Positions 33,433-42,600 of a stretch of 64,000 nt of DNA are shown piece after piece. Every line of letters starts with the position of its first letter. The stretch's first letter is position 1. The notes below the pieces were generated by a model that ran no database searches, was not told where the DNA came from, and saw only the letters and a list, made by a program, of their open reading frames with translations. The stretch lies in contig MGPC01000005.1 of assembly GCA_001797315.1 (NCBI GenBank), positions 1 through 64,000 on the forward strand, in the 5' to 3' direction. Origin of the DNA: Curvibacter sp. GWA2_64_110 (GTDB lineage: Bacteria; Pseudomonadota; Gammaproteobacteria; Burkholderiales; Burkholderiaceae_C). Made by a program: the position numbers and the translations under genes.

Positions 33433-34730
33433 AATCCGAACGCTTCGCGTGCCGCCGCCACCGTCTGCGCGATGTCGTCCGCGCTGTGGGCGGCGCTGAC
33501 GAAGCCGGCCTCGTACAGCGCCGGGGCGATGTAGACGCCGCGGTCGAGCAGGCCATGGAACAGGGTGTTGAACTTGACGCCTTCGGTCTTCATGACCTGA
33601 CCGTAGTTCTGCGGCAGCGTGGGCAGCAGGAAGAAGCCGAACATGCCGCCTTCGCAGTCGGCGCTGAAGGGTACGCCTTCGGCAGCGGCCGCCGCCTTGA
33701 GGCCGTCCACCAGCGAACGGGTCTTGCCGGCCAGCGCGTCGAAGAAGCCGGGTTTACGGATCTCGCGCAGCGTGGCCAGGCCGCAGGCGGTGGCCACCGG
33801 GTTGCCCGACAAGGTACCGGCCTGGTAGACCGGACCGAGCGGCGCCATCTGCTCCATGAGGGCACGCGGGCCGCCGAAGGCCGCCAGCGGCATGCCGCCG
33901 CCGATCACCTTGCCCAGCACCGTGATGTCCGGCTTGAAGCCCGGGATGGCTTGGGCATAGACGCTTTGCGCACTGCCCAGCGCCACGCGGAAACCCGTCA
34001 TCACCTCGTCGAACACCAGCAGGGCACCGTGCTGGCTGCACAGCTCGCGGCAGCGTTGCATGAAGGGCACCGAGGCGCGCACGAAGTTCATGTTGCCGGC
34101 GATCGGCTCGATCATCAGGCAGGCCACGTCCTTGCCGTGCAGGGCGAAGGCTTCTTCCAGTTGCTGCACGTTGTTGTACTCCAGCACCAGCGTGTGCTGT
34201 ACCACCTCGGCCGGCACGCCGGCGCTGGTCGGGTTGCCGAAGGTGGCCAGACCCGAGCCGGCTTTCACCAGCAGCGCATCGGCATGGCCGTGGTAACAGC
34301 CCTCGAACTTGATGATCTTGCTGCGCCCGGTGGCGCCGCGCGCCAGGCGGATGGCGCTCATGCCGGCCTCGGTGCCGGAGCTGACCAGGCGCACCATCTC
34401 CATCGACGGCACTTCTTTCAGGATCTCCTCGGCCAGCTCGATCTCGCGTTCCGTCGGGGCGCCAAAGGAGAAGCCCTCCAGCACCGCTTTCTGCACCGCT
34501 TCGACCACGGCCGGGTGGCCGTGGCCCAGGATCATCGGTCCCCAGGAGCCGATGTAGTCGATGTAACGGCGATTGTTGGCATCCCAGAAATAGGCGCCTT
34601 GGGCGCGCTTGACGAAGCGCGGCGTGCCGCCGACGGCGCGGAAGGCGCGTACCGGCGAGTTCACGCCGCCGGGAATGACGCGCTTGGCGCGTTCGAACAG
34701 GGTGTCGTTGAGGTCAGTGCTGTGTGTCAT
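33417..34730 (-). CDS. hemL: Glutamate-1-semialdehyde 2,1-aminomutase
   Basis: 437-residue PLP enzyme that makes 5-aminolevulinate in the C5 heme pathway. Family blocks are [59 protein letters not shown], and the PLP lysine in [17 protein letters not shown]. The start at 34730 gives the standard N terminus; it overlaps the end of thiD by 17 bases. No clear ribosome-binding site is visible, so translation may be coupled to thiD. Confidence 0.96.
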   Translation of the reverse strand: MTHSTDLNDTLFERAKRVIPGGVNSPVRAFRAVGGTPRFVKRAQGAYFWDANNRRYIDYIGSWGPMILGHGHPAVVEAVQKAVLEGFSFGAPTEREIELAEEILKEVPSMEMVRLVSSGTEAGMSAIRLARGATGRSKIIKFEGCYHGHADALLVKAGSGLATFGNPTSAGVPAEVVQHTLVLEYNNVQQLEEAFALHGKDVACLMIEPIAGNMNFVRASVPFMQRCRELCSQHGALLVFDEVMTGFRVALGSAQSVYAQAIPGFKPDITVLGKVIGGGMPLAAFGGPRALMEQMAPLGPVYQAGTLSGNPVATACGLATLREIRKPGFFDALAGKTRSLVDGLKAAAAAEGVPFSADCEGGMFGFFLLPTLPQNYGQVMKTEGVKFNTLFHGLLDRGVYIAPALYEAGFVSAAHSADDIAQTVAAAREAFGLLQKQ

Positions 34731-35655
34731 GGGGAGGGAATTCAAAGCTGGAGGCGGGACCGGCCGATTCATCGTCGGCTTCATCCGCATCGGTGTCATC
34801 TGGCTGAGCCCAGAACAGCCGGTCGGGCACCACGTGGCCCATGCCGGGGCGGAAGCCGCTGTCCAGGCAATGGTCGAGGTAGCCCAGGGCTTCGGTGAAG
34901 GCCTCGCCCAGGTCGCAACCGCTGGCGATCAGGGCCGCCAGGGCGGCCGACAGCGTGTCGCCGGCGCCGGAGAACACGGCTTCGAAACGTTCGAATTTGA
35001 CGTTGCCGAGCACGGTCTGCGGCGAGGCCAGCACATTGTCGATGAACTGGTCGGGGGCCGGGATGCCGGTGACCAGGGTGTAGGAGACGCCGAATTCGGC
35101 GGCGGCACGGGCGATGTCGCGTGCGCTGGGCGCGCGCTCGGCGCTCCAGTCCGGCAGCAGCCAGCGCGACAGGGTGCTGTGGTTGCCCACCAGCACGGCG
35201 GTCTGCGGCAGCACCAGTTCCTGGAAGGCATCCAGGTACAGATCGATCTGGACTTCGCTCCACCACGACAGGTTGGGCATGTAGGCGATCAGCGGAATGT
35301 CCGGGTAATCCGATGCCGCCTCGGCGATCGCCGTCAGGTTTTCCGGCGTGCCGGCGAAGCCGACCTTGATGACCTGCACCGTCACGTCTTCCAACAGGGT
35401 GCGGGCCTGTTCGGCCACCACCTCTTCATCAAAGGCGAAGTGTTCGAAGATCTCGGCCGTGTCGCGCGCATAGGTGCCGGTGACCACCGGCAGTGCGTGC
35501 GCACCCACCGAGGCGATGGCCGTCACGTCGCTGGACAGGCCGCCGGCACCGCAGGGGTCGTTGGCATTGAAGACCAGCACGCACGCAGGGCGGGTTTCCT
35601 CGTGTTCGGTGTCGGTTGGGGGTGGGGTTTGCATGGGCTGGCCTGCAGTTGTCAT
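34714..35655 (-). CDS. thiD: Hydroxymethylpyrimidine/phosphomethylpyrimidine kinase
   Basis: 313 residues of the ThiD/PfkB-like kinase fold: [20 protein letters not shown] at the N terminus and [19 protein letters not shown] (anion hole and catalytic Asp) near the C terminus. It phosphorylates HMP and HMP-P for thiamine synthesis. The N-terminal motif reads NDPCGAGG where classic ThiD has SDSSGGAG, so it is a divergent betaproteobacterial form. The C-terminal tail is acidic and longer than usual ([12 protein letters not shown]). The start at 35655 is divergent from rubredoxin. Confidence 0.85.
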   Translation of the reverse strand: MTTAGQPMQTPPPTDTEHEETRPACVLVFNANDPCGAGGLSSDVTAIASVGAHALPVVTGTYARDTAEIFEHFAFDEEVVAEQARTLLEDVTVQVIKVGFAGTPENLTAIAEAASDYPDIPLIAYMPNLSWWSEVQIDLYLDAFQELVLPQTAVLVGNHSTLSRWLLPDWSAERAPSARDIARAAAEFGVSYTLVTGIPAPDQFIDNVLASPQTVLGNVKFERFEAVFSGAGDTLSAALAALIASGCDLGEAFTEALGYLDHCLDSGFRPGMGHVVPDRLFWAQPDDTDADEADDESAGPASSFEFPPHDTQH

Positions 35656-35748
35656 CAGGCAGAATATCGCATTTCGTGGCGTACAGGCCTCAATCGGCTG
35701 TATCGCCTCTATACAATGTTTGCATTCTATTCGAAGGCTCCGTAAGCT

Positions 35749-35922
35749 GTGAGTGAAACCAATACGTGGATGTGTCTGATTTGTGGCTGGATCTATGACG
35801 AGGCAACCGGCTGCCCGGAGCACGGCATCCCCCCCGGCACGAAATGGGCCGATGTGCCCATGAACTGGACTTGTCCTGAATGCGGGGCCCGCAAAGAAGA
35901 CTTCGAGATGGTCCAGATCTGA
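35749..35922 (+). CDS. Rubredoxin
   Basis: A 57-residue rubredoxin, a small cytoplasmic electron carrier with one Fe(Cys)4 site. The two ligand pairs are visible in MCLICGWIYDEATG and WTCPECGARKEDFEMV, with the aromatic core residues W, Y and F in place. The start is GTG at 35749 (MSETNTWMC). It sits between divergent thiD and pilG, the same neighbourhood as in many Burkholderiales. Confidence 0.96.
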   Translation: MSETNTWMCLICGWIYDEATGCPEHGIPPGTKWADVPMNWTCPECGARKEDFEMVQI

Positions 35923-35983
35923 AATATCTGTATCAAGATGTTTGCTGCAGAACCCGCCCATCACTGATCAGGAGCACCGTTCC

Positions 35984-36382
35984 GTGAGTACCCCAGAACC
36001 GGCCCTCAAGGTCCTTGTGATCGACGACAGCAACACCATCCGGCGCAGTGCGGAGATCTTCCTGAAGCAGGGCGGGCACGATGTGCTGCTGGCCGAAGAC
36101 GGGTTCGATGCCCTGGCCAAAGTGAACGACTACGAGCCGCATCTGATCTTCTGCGACATCCTGATGCCCCGGCTTGATGGCTACCAGACCTGTGCCATCA
36201 TCAAGCGCAACCCCAAGTTCGCCGCCGTGCCGGTGGTGATGCTGTCATCCAAGGATGGCGTGTTCGACAAGGCGCGTGGCCGCATGGTAGGGGCGCAGGA
36301 CTATCTGACCAAACCGTTCACCAAAGACCAGTTGTTGCAGGCTGTACAGCAGTTTGGCATAGTCACGCAAGGAGTAAATTGA
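35984..36382 (+). CDS. pilG: Type IV pilus response regulator PilG
   Basis: 132-residue stand-alone receiver domain. The acidic pocket is VLVIDDSNTIRRSAE, the phospho-acceptor aspartate is in LIFCDILMPRLDG and the lysine in YLTKPF. PilG is the CheY-like output of the Pil-Chp system that promotes pilus extension. The GTG start at 35984 is preceded by GGAG; the frame is open earlier, but that leader is not receiver-like. Its stop shares one base with the pilH start. Confidence 0.94.
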   Translation: MSTPEPALKVLVIDDSNTIRRSAEIFLKQGGHDVLLAEDGFDALAKVNDYEPHLIFCDILMPRLDGYQTCAIIKRNPKFAAVPVVMLSSKDGVFDKARGRMVGAQDYLTKPFTKDQLLQAVQQFGIVTQGVN

Positions 36383-36747
36383 TGCCGGTGAAAAAAGTTC
36401 TGATCGTTGACGATTCCAAGACCGAGCTGATGTTTCTGACGGATCTGCTGCAGAAAAACGGCATGACGGTCAAGACGGCCGACGGCGCTGAAGAGGCCTT
36501 GCGCCGCTTGGCGGAGGACAAGCCGGACCTGATCCTGATGGATGTGGTCATGCCGGGACAGAATGGTTTCCAGCTGACCCGTGCCATCAATCGTACGCCG
36601 GAGTACACCGACATCCCCATCATCATCTGCTCCAGCAAGAATCTGGAGACGGACCGGGTCTGGGGCCTGCGCCAAGGCGCGCGTGACTATGTGACCAAAC
36701 CGGTCGATGCGGCTGAACTGCTGGGCAAGATCAAGGCTTTGGGCTGA
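36382..36747 (+). CDS. pilH: Type IV pilus response regulator PilH
   Basis: 121-residue receiver domain: KVLIVDDSKTELMFLTDLLQ, the phospho-acceptor in LILMDVVMPGQNGFQLTRAI, YVTKPVDAAELLGKIKALG at the end. PilH is thought to act as the second CheY-like regulator, opposing or draining phosphate from PilG. AAGGAG lies 7 bases before the ATG; translation is coupled to pilG by a one-base overlap. Confidence 0.94.
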   Translation: MPVKKVLIVDDSKTELMFLTDLLQKNGMTVKTADGAEEALRRLAEDKPDLILMDVVMPGQNGFQLTRAINRTPEYTDIPIIICSSKNLETDRVWGLRQGARDYVTKPVDAAELLGKIKALG

Positions 36748-36759
36748 TCCACCGAACCC

Positions 36760-37290
36760 ATGGCCAATCGCGAAGCACTCCGGGAGCTCCAGACACGTCT
36801 TGCCAGCCGCCTGCAAACGGCCAAGGTCGAGGGGCTGTCCATTTCGTGGCTGGCGGTGCGTGCGGGCGGGCGCAATTACCTGTTTCCGCTGGCGCAGTCG
36901 GGTGAGATTTTTCCGCTGTCCGACATCCAGGTGGTGCCTTATGCGCACCCCTGGTTTTTGGGGGTGGTGAATTTGCGTGGTGGCCTGTACGGTGTGGTCG
37001 ATCTGACGGCCTTTGTCGGACAGGGGGCGGCGGCAGGGCGCTCCGAACCGCTGCCGGGGGAGGCCAGTGTCGTCACCTTCAATGCGGCACTGGAGGTGAA
37101 CAGCGCCTTGCTGGTCGATGGACTGGCCGGCCTGCGCCATGTGGAGACGTTTTCGGGGTCCGAGCCGCCGGCGGAGTCGGCGCCTGCGTATTTCGGGAAT
37201 CGGTATATGGATGCCAGTGGGGAGTCCTGGCAGGAGATCAATCTCCAGTTGCTGTCGCAGCTGCCTGAATTCCTGAGCATCAGTGCTTAA
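36760..37290 (+). CDS. pilI: CheW-like adaptor PilI
   Basis: 176-residue CheW-domain protein that couples the chemoreceptor PilJ to the kinase ChpA. CheW blocks are RNYLFPLAQSGEIFPL, VPYAHPWFLGVVNLRGGLYG and VVDLTAFVGQG. It is placed between pilH and pilJ with 12 and 21 bp gaps, as in the standard operon. Confidence 0.92.
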   Translation: MANREALRELQTRLASRLQTAKVEGLSISWLAVRAGGRNYLFPLAQSGEIFPLSDIQVVPYAHPWFLGVVNLRGGLYGVVDLTAFVGQGAAAGRSEPLPGEASVVTFNAALEVNSALLVDGLAGLRHVETFSGSEPPAESAPAYFGNRYMDASGESWQEINLQLLSQLPEFLSISA

Positions 37291-37311
37291 GTTACAACTT
37301 GGGGTTCCACC

Positions 37312-39588
37312 ATGTCTGTTGTCGATCAACTGAAAAATCTGTTTGCCAAAAAGAAGGCATCCGATTCCGAACAGGCTTCGAGCCTGAGTCTGGCCACCCC
37401 CGATGAGACAGTCGGCGGTGCTGCCAACACCGAGCCGATGACGGTCGGCACGCAAACCCAGGTGGTCGCAGAGGCCGGGACGGAGGTGAGCGCACCGGCC
37501 CAGCCGGAAGCGGACCTGAGCGACCTCATTTCGGTTCCCTTGCTGGGCCGACGCACGGTGGTGCAGCACCAGCGTTTGCTGGCCTTGCTGCTGGGGGTCT
37601 CGCTGGTGGCACTGGCTTCCGTGGCGTTTGTGGGCTTGAATGGCGCGGACAAGGTGGCCCAGCAGGTGAGCGCCACCGGCCAGTCCCTGATGCAGTCGCA
37701 GCGGCTGGCGAAGTCGGTGTCGCAGGCGCTGGTGGGCGTGCCGCAGGCATTCCCGGAAGTCGCCGAGAGCTCGAGTTTCCTGGCCAAAACCCTCAAGGGA
37801 CTCAAGAGCGGTGACGACGAACTCAGGCTGCAGCCGCTGGACGACGAATTGCAGCCGCAGCTCGACAAGACCCTGCCCTTGATGCTGAAGGCGGAAAAGA
37901 GTGCGGGTGTCATCATGAGCCAGCAGAAGATCCTGACCCAGGTCGGGGCGGCGCTGCGGCTGATCAACCGCCAGTCATCGGACCTGCTGGAAATTGCCGA
38001 GACGGTGTCTTCGCTCAAGCTGCAGCAGAATGCGCCAGCGACTGAAATCTCGGCGGCCGGCCAGCTGGTGATGCTGACCCAGCGCATCGGCAAGTCATCC
38101 AACGAGTTCCTGACGGCTGAAGGCGTGAGCCCGGAGGCGGTGTTCCTGCTGGGCAAGGACTTGAACTCGTTCAAGGAAATTGCGCAAGGTCTGCTCGATG
38201 GCAGCCCCGAGTTGCGTCTGAGCGCGACCAAGGATCCCCAGACGCGTGAGCAGCTCGGCGCCCTGATCAAGCTGTATGAGCAGACGCGCACCCAGGCCGG
38301 TGCCATTCTGGGCAATCTGCAGGGCCTGGTGTCGGCGCGCGAGGCGCAGGTCACCATCATTGCCGACAGCGAACCGATCCGGCGCGATCTGGAAGAGTTG
38401 CAGGCCCGTCTGGCAGCCAATACCGGTCTGGGTCCGGTGGCCCTGTTGTCACTGGGCGGCGCGGCCCTGTTCTCGCTGCTGTGTGCGGGCGGTCTGGCCT
38501 ATGTCCAGCTGCAGGACAGCCGCAAGCGCCAGGGGCTGGCCGAGGCGCAGCGGCTGGAAGCCGAACGTCAGGAGCAGGAAGCCAAGCGCGTGAACGACGC
38601 CAATCAGGCCGCCATTTTGCGATTGATGAACGAATTGCAGACGGTGGCCGAGGGCGACCTGACGCAGGAAGCGACGGTGACCGAGGACATCACGGGCGCC
38701 ATCGCCGACTCCGTGAACTACACGGTGGAGGAGTTGCGCCTGCTGGTGGGCAACGTGCAGAACACGGCGACCAAGGTGGCGCAGACGACGGCCGAGGTGG
38801 ACCAGACCTCGACCGAGCTGCTGGCGGCGTCCAACGAACAACTGCATGAAATTCGCGAAACCGGTCGTTCGGTGGTGGACATGGCGACCCGAATCAACGA
38901 GGTGTCGGTGCAGGCGCAGGAGTCGGCGGCAGTGGCCCGCCAGTCGCTGCAGGCGGCCGAATCCGGTCTGCAGGCCGTGCAGGACGCCATCGGCGGCATG
39001 AACTCGATCCGCGACCAGATCCAGGAAACCTCGAAGCGCATCAAGCGTCTGGGCGAGTCGTCGCAGGAGATTGGTGAAATCACCGAGCTGATTTCCGACA
39101 TTACCGAACAGACCAACGTGCTGGCCCTGAATGCCGCCATTCAAGCGGCCTCCGCGGGTGAAGCCGGGCGCGGTTTCTCGGTCGTGGCCGAGGAAGTGCA
39201 GCGTCTGGCTGAGCGCTCGGCCGATGCGACGCGCCAGATTGCGGCGCTGGTGAAAGCGATTCAGACCGACACCCAGGACGCGGTGGCCGCCATGGAGCGC
39301 TCTACCCAGGGTGTGGTCGAAGGGGCCAAACTGTCCGACAACGCCGGTACGGCGCTGACCGAGATCGACCGCGTGTCGCGCCGGCTGGCCGAACTGATTG
39401 AAGAGATTTCCGGTGCCGCCTCCAAGGAAGCCGGCCTGGCCAATGTGGTGGCCGACAACATCCAGCACATTTTTGCCGTGACGGAGCAGACCGGTGAAGG
39501 CACGCGCTCCACCGCCTCCCAGGTGCGCGAACTCTCGCGCATGGCCGAAGAGTTGCGCCAGTCGGTGGCACGCTTCAAGATCGCCTGA
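37312..39588 (+). CDS. pilJ: Type IV pilus chemoreceptor PilJ
   Basis: 758-residue methyl-accepting chemotaxis protein. A charged cytoplasmic N terminus of ~80 residues precedes the first membrane helix (LLALLLGVSLVALASVAFVG). A large periplasmic helical domain with two PilJ-type modules follows, then a second helix near 385 (VALLSLGGAALFSLLCAGGL). The signalling tip is ITEQTNVLALNAAIQAASAG then EAGRGFSVVAEEVQRLAERS. PilJ is thought to sense pilus retraction state or surface contact and signals through PilI and ChpA. Confidence 0.94.
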   Translation: MSVVDQLKNLFAKKKASDSEQASSLSLATPDETVGGAANTEPMTVGTQTQVVAEAGTEVSAPAQPEADLSDLISVPLLGRRTVVQHQRLLALLLGVSLVALASVAFVGLNGADKVAQQVSATGQSLMQSQRLAKSVSQALVGVPQAFPEVAESSSFLAKTLKGLKSGDDELRLQPLDDELQPQLDKTLPLMLKAEKSAGVIMSQQKILTQVGAALRLINRQSSDLLEIAETVSSLKLQQNAPATEISAAGQLVMLTQRIGKSSNEFLTAEGVSPEAVFLLGKDLNSFKEIAQGLLDGSPELRLSATKDPQTREQLGALIKLYEQTRTQAGAILGNLQGLVSAREAQVTIIADSEPIRRDLEELQARLAANTGLGPVALLSLGGAALFSLLCAGGLAYVQLQDSRKRQGLAEAQRLEAERQEQEAKRVNDANQAAILRLMNELQTVAEGDLTQEATVTEDITGAIADSVNYTVEELRLLVGNVQNTATKVAQTTAEVDQTSTELLAASNEQLHEIRETGRSVVDMATRINEVSVQAQESAAVARQSLQAAESGLQAVQDAIGGMNSIRDQIQETSKRIKRLGESSQEIGEITELISDITEQTNVLALNAAIQAASAGEAGRGFSVVAEEVQRLAERSADATRQIAALVKAIQTDTQDAVAAMERSTQGVVEGAKLSDNAGTALTEIDRVSRRLAELIEEISGAASKEAGLANVVADNIQHIFAVTEQTGEGTRSTASQVRELSRMAEELRQSVARFKIA

Positions 39589-39632
39589 CCCGGATCGTCC
39601 GCCCAACGTCATCCGCAGAAGCGAGCCCATCC

Positions 39633-42600
39633 ATGCAAGCGTACGCAGCCATCAACAGCGATCCCGAAGTGGCGGTCAACGATCTTGGGCCGCTGGCCTG
39701 GGTGCTGGACGAACTCCGCAAGTCGCTTGATGGCGCGACCAAGGCAATCCGCCGCTTTGTCCGTGATGCCGAGCTGGCACGCGGCTCCGAACTGGAGTCG
39801 CTGGATGCCAGCCAGTTGCGGATTGCACGCCAGCAGTTGCACCAGGCGGTGGGGGCGCTGGAAATGGTGGGGCTGGGAGCGCCTGCCAAGGTCTTGCGCG
39901 CCATGGAGGCACTGGCGCAGAAATTTGTGCAGCGTCCCGAGTTCTGCAGCGAAGAGGCCGCCACCAAGGTCGAACGCGCCAGTTTTGCCCTGATGGAACA
40001 TCTGGAGGGCGTGCTGCGCGGCAAGACGATCTCCGCGGTGGCGTTGTTTCCCCAGTACCGCGATGTGCTGCAGCTGGTGGGGGAGGATCGCATCCACCCT
40101 GCTGATCTGTGGGCGCCGGAATGGCGCTGGATCGATATGGCTTTGCCGGTGCAGCCCGAGCCGCTGGCTTATGCGCCCGCGGTCCGGATCCAGATGGATC
40201 CGGCGGTTCTCAGCATGGTCAAGACCGGCAGCGTCTCGTCGGCCAGGATTCTGCGTGATATCAGCCTGGGCCTGGCCGCTGGCGAACAGGTGGCCGAACC
40301 GCGGGTGTTCTGGAAGATCTGTGCGGCCTACTTCGAGGCCCTGGCCCAGAAGCTGTGCCCGGCCGATGTCTATGTCAAGCGGGCCGCCTCCCGCGTCCTG
40401 TTGCAGTACGCCAGTCTGGCGCGAGGCGAGCACACGGTGTCGGATCGCCTGGCGCAGGACCTGCTGTTTTTCTGCGCCCAATCCGTTCCGGCCTCGGAGG
40501 CAGATGCGCCGGTGCTGGCTGCGGTGCGGCAAGCCTATGGCCTGACACAAGAGCGCGCGGTCGACTACGAAACCGTGCTGTTCGGGCGCTTTGACCCGGC
40601 GTTGCTGGTGCAGGCCCGCAAACGCATCGCCACGGCTACCGAGACTTGGTCGACGCTGTCAGGCGGCGATACCAACCGGCTCAAGGTGGTGACCGAGCAG
40701 TTCAATCTGGTATGCGATTCCATCCTGAAGCTGCACCCGGAAAGCGGCGAGCTGGCGCGCTCCCTGATGCGGGCCGTCGAGAGCACGGTACGTTCCGGTG
40801 AGCCGCCCACGACGTCGGTGGCGATGGAAGTGGCCACGGCCATCCTGTACCTTAATGCCGCCTACGAAGACATGGATCCCAGCGACACCAGCATGGCCGA
40901 GCGCAGCCAGCGTCTGGCACGACGCCTGGAGCACGTGATGACCGGTGGCCAGCCGGAGCCGCTGGAGGGCTGGATGGAAGACCTCTACCGGCGCGTCAGC
41001 GACCGGCAGACCATGGGGGGCGTGGTCGATGAACTGCGCACCACATTGGCCGAGGTCGAGAACTCGCTCGACCAGTTCTTCCGAAAACCGCAGGACAAGC
41101 AGCCGCTGGCCGAGGTGCCGAGCCGGCTGGGCCAGATGCGCGGCGTGTTTTCCGTACTTGGTCTCGACCAGGCGGCGCTGGCGACGTTGCGCCTGCGTGA
41201 CAGCGTTGAACGGCTGCTGGTGGACGAGGTCGACGAAGCCACGGCGCGCACCGGTGTGTTCGAGAAACTGGGCAACAGCCTCGGCGCGCTCGGTTTTCTG
41301 ATCGACATGCTGAGCTACCAGCGAGCCTTGGCCAAGAAGCTGTTTGTCTACGATGAAGCGCTGGGTGAATTCGTCTCCCTGATGGGGCGCGAAAAGGAAA
41401 AGACGCCGGTTGTACCATCCGAGGCGCCCCCCGTGCCTGTGCAGGAGGCGGTGTTGCCTGCCGCCGAACTCCCCGAGGCCGCCGAGCGCTTGCAGGAGGT
41501 GGCTGCGCTGGTGTCGGAGCCCGTGGCACCTGTGGCCGAGCCGCAAGCGCAGCCGTCGGCGGACGAAGACGATGATGCAGAGTTGCGTGACATCTTCCTG
41601 GATGAGGCGCGTGAAGTGGTGCGCAACGGCCAGGATGCCTTGGCGGCCTTGGCTGGCGATCCGGCTGAGCTGGGGCAGCAGACCACGGTGCGCCGGGTGT
41701 TTCACACCCTCAAGGGCAGTTCTCGCATGGTCGGTCTGGATGAGTTCGGTGAAGCCGCCTGGGCCATGGAGCAACTGCTCAACAGCTGGCTGGCCGAACA
41801 GAAGCCCGCGAGCGCAGCCTTGTTGCAGCTCTCGGGCGAGGCCATGCAAGGCTTCGGCCGCTGGGTAGAGGACATCGCGCAGGACCATGATGCCGCCTGG
41901 AGTGCGGCGCCTTTCCGTCAGGCGGCGGATGGCCTGCGGCTGGCGGGCCAGCTTGTTCCGCTCGGCCTCCCCGGCGCGGCGCCGCAGGTGGCCTCGCAAG
42001 AACCCATGCCGGCCGAGCCCGAACTGGCGGTACAGACACCGCCAGCCGAGCCGCTGCCTGAGCTTGAACTGGGGCCGGATTTCGAGTTGGAGATTCCGCC
42101 GGTGTCTGACGCCGACACGACGCCCCGGGCGGGGGCGATGGTCGAGCCGCCGCTGGAGCTCGATGGCATCGACTTTGGCAGCTTGGCTGCTGTGTCGCTG
42201 CCGGCCGCTGCGGAGCCCGTATTTGAACCCGGCATTGCCGAATCCGACGAGGATGTCACCCGGCCTGGCACGCTTGAAACTGCACCGGCCATGCTGTCAG
42301 ATGTGGATGCCGAGCTGGCGCCCGTTGAGCTGTCGTTGGCCGAAATTGCGGATGATGAGGTGACCGAACTGGCCGAGATTGCGTTGCCGGAGTTGGTGCT
42401 GCCGCCACAGGAGCCGGTCGTTGACATGCCGAGCTCGTCAGTGGCTGATGAGGCAGCGGATGAGCAGGTCAAGGTCATCGGCTCTTTGCGCATCGGCATT
42501 CCGCTCTACAACGTCTATCTCAACGAGGCCGACGAATGGTCGCGTCGCTTGCAGACCGAGCTCAGCGAATGGGCGCTCGAATTGCATCGTCCGGTTTCCG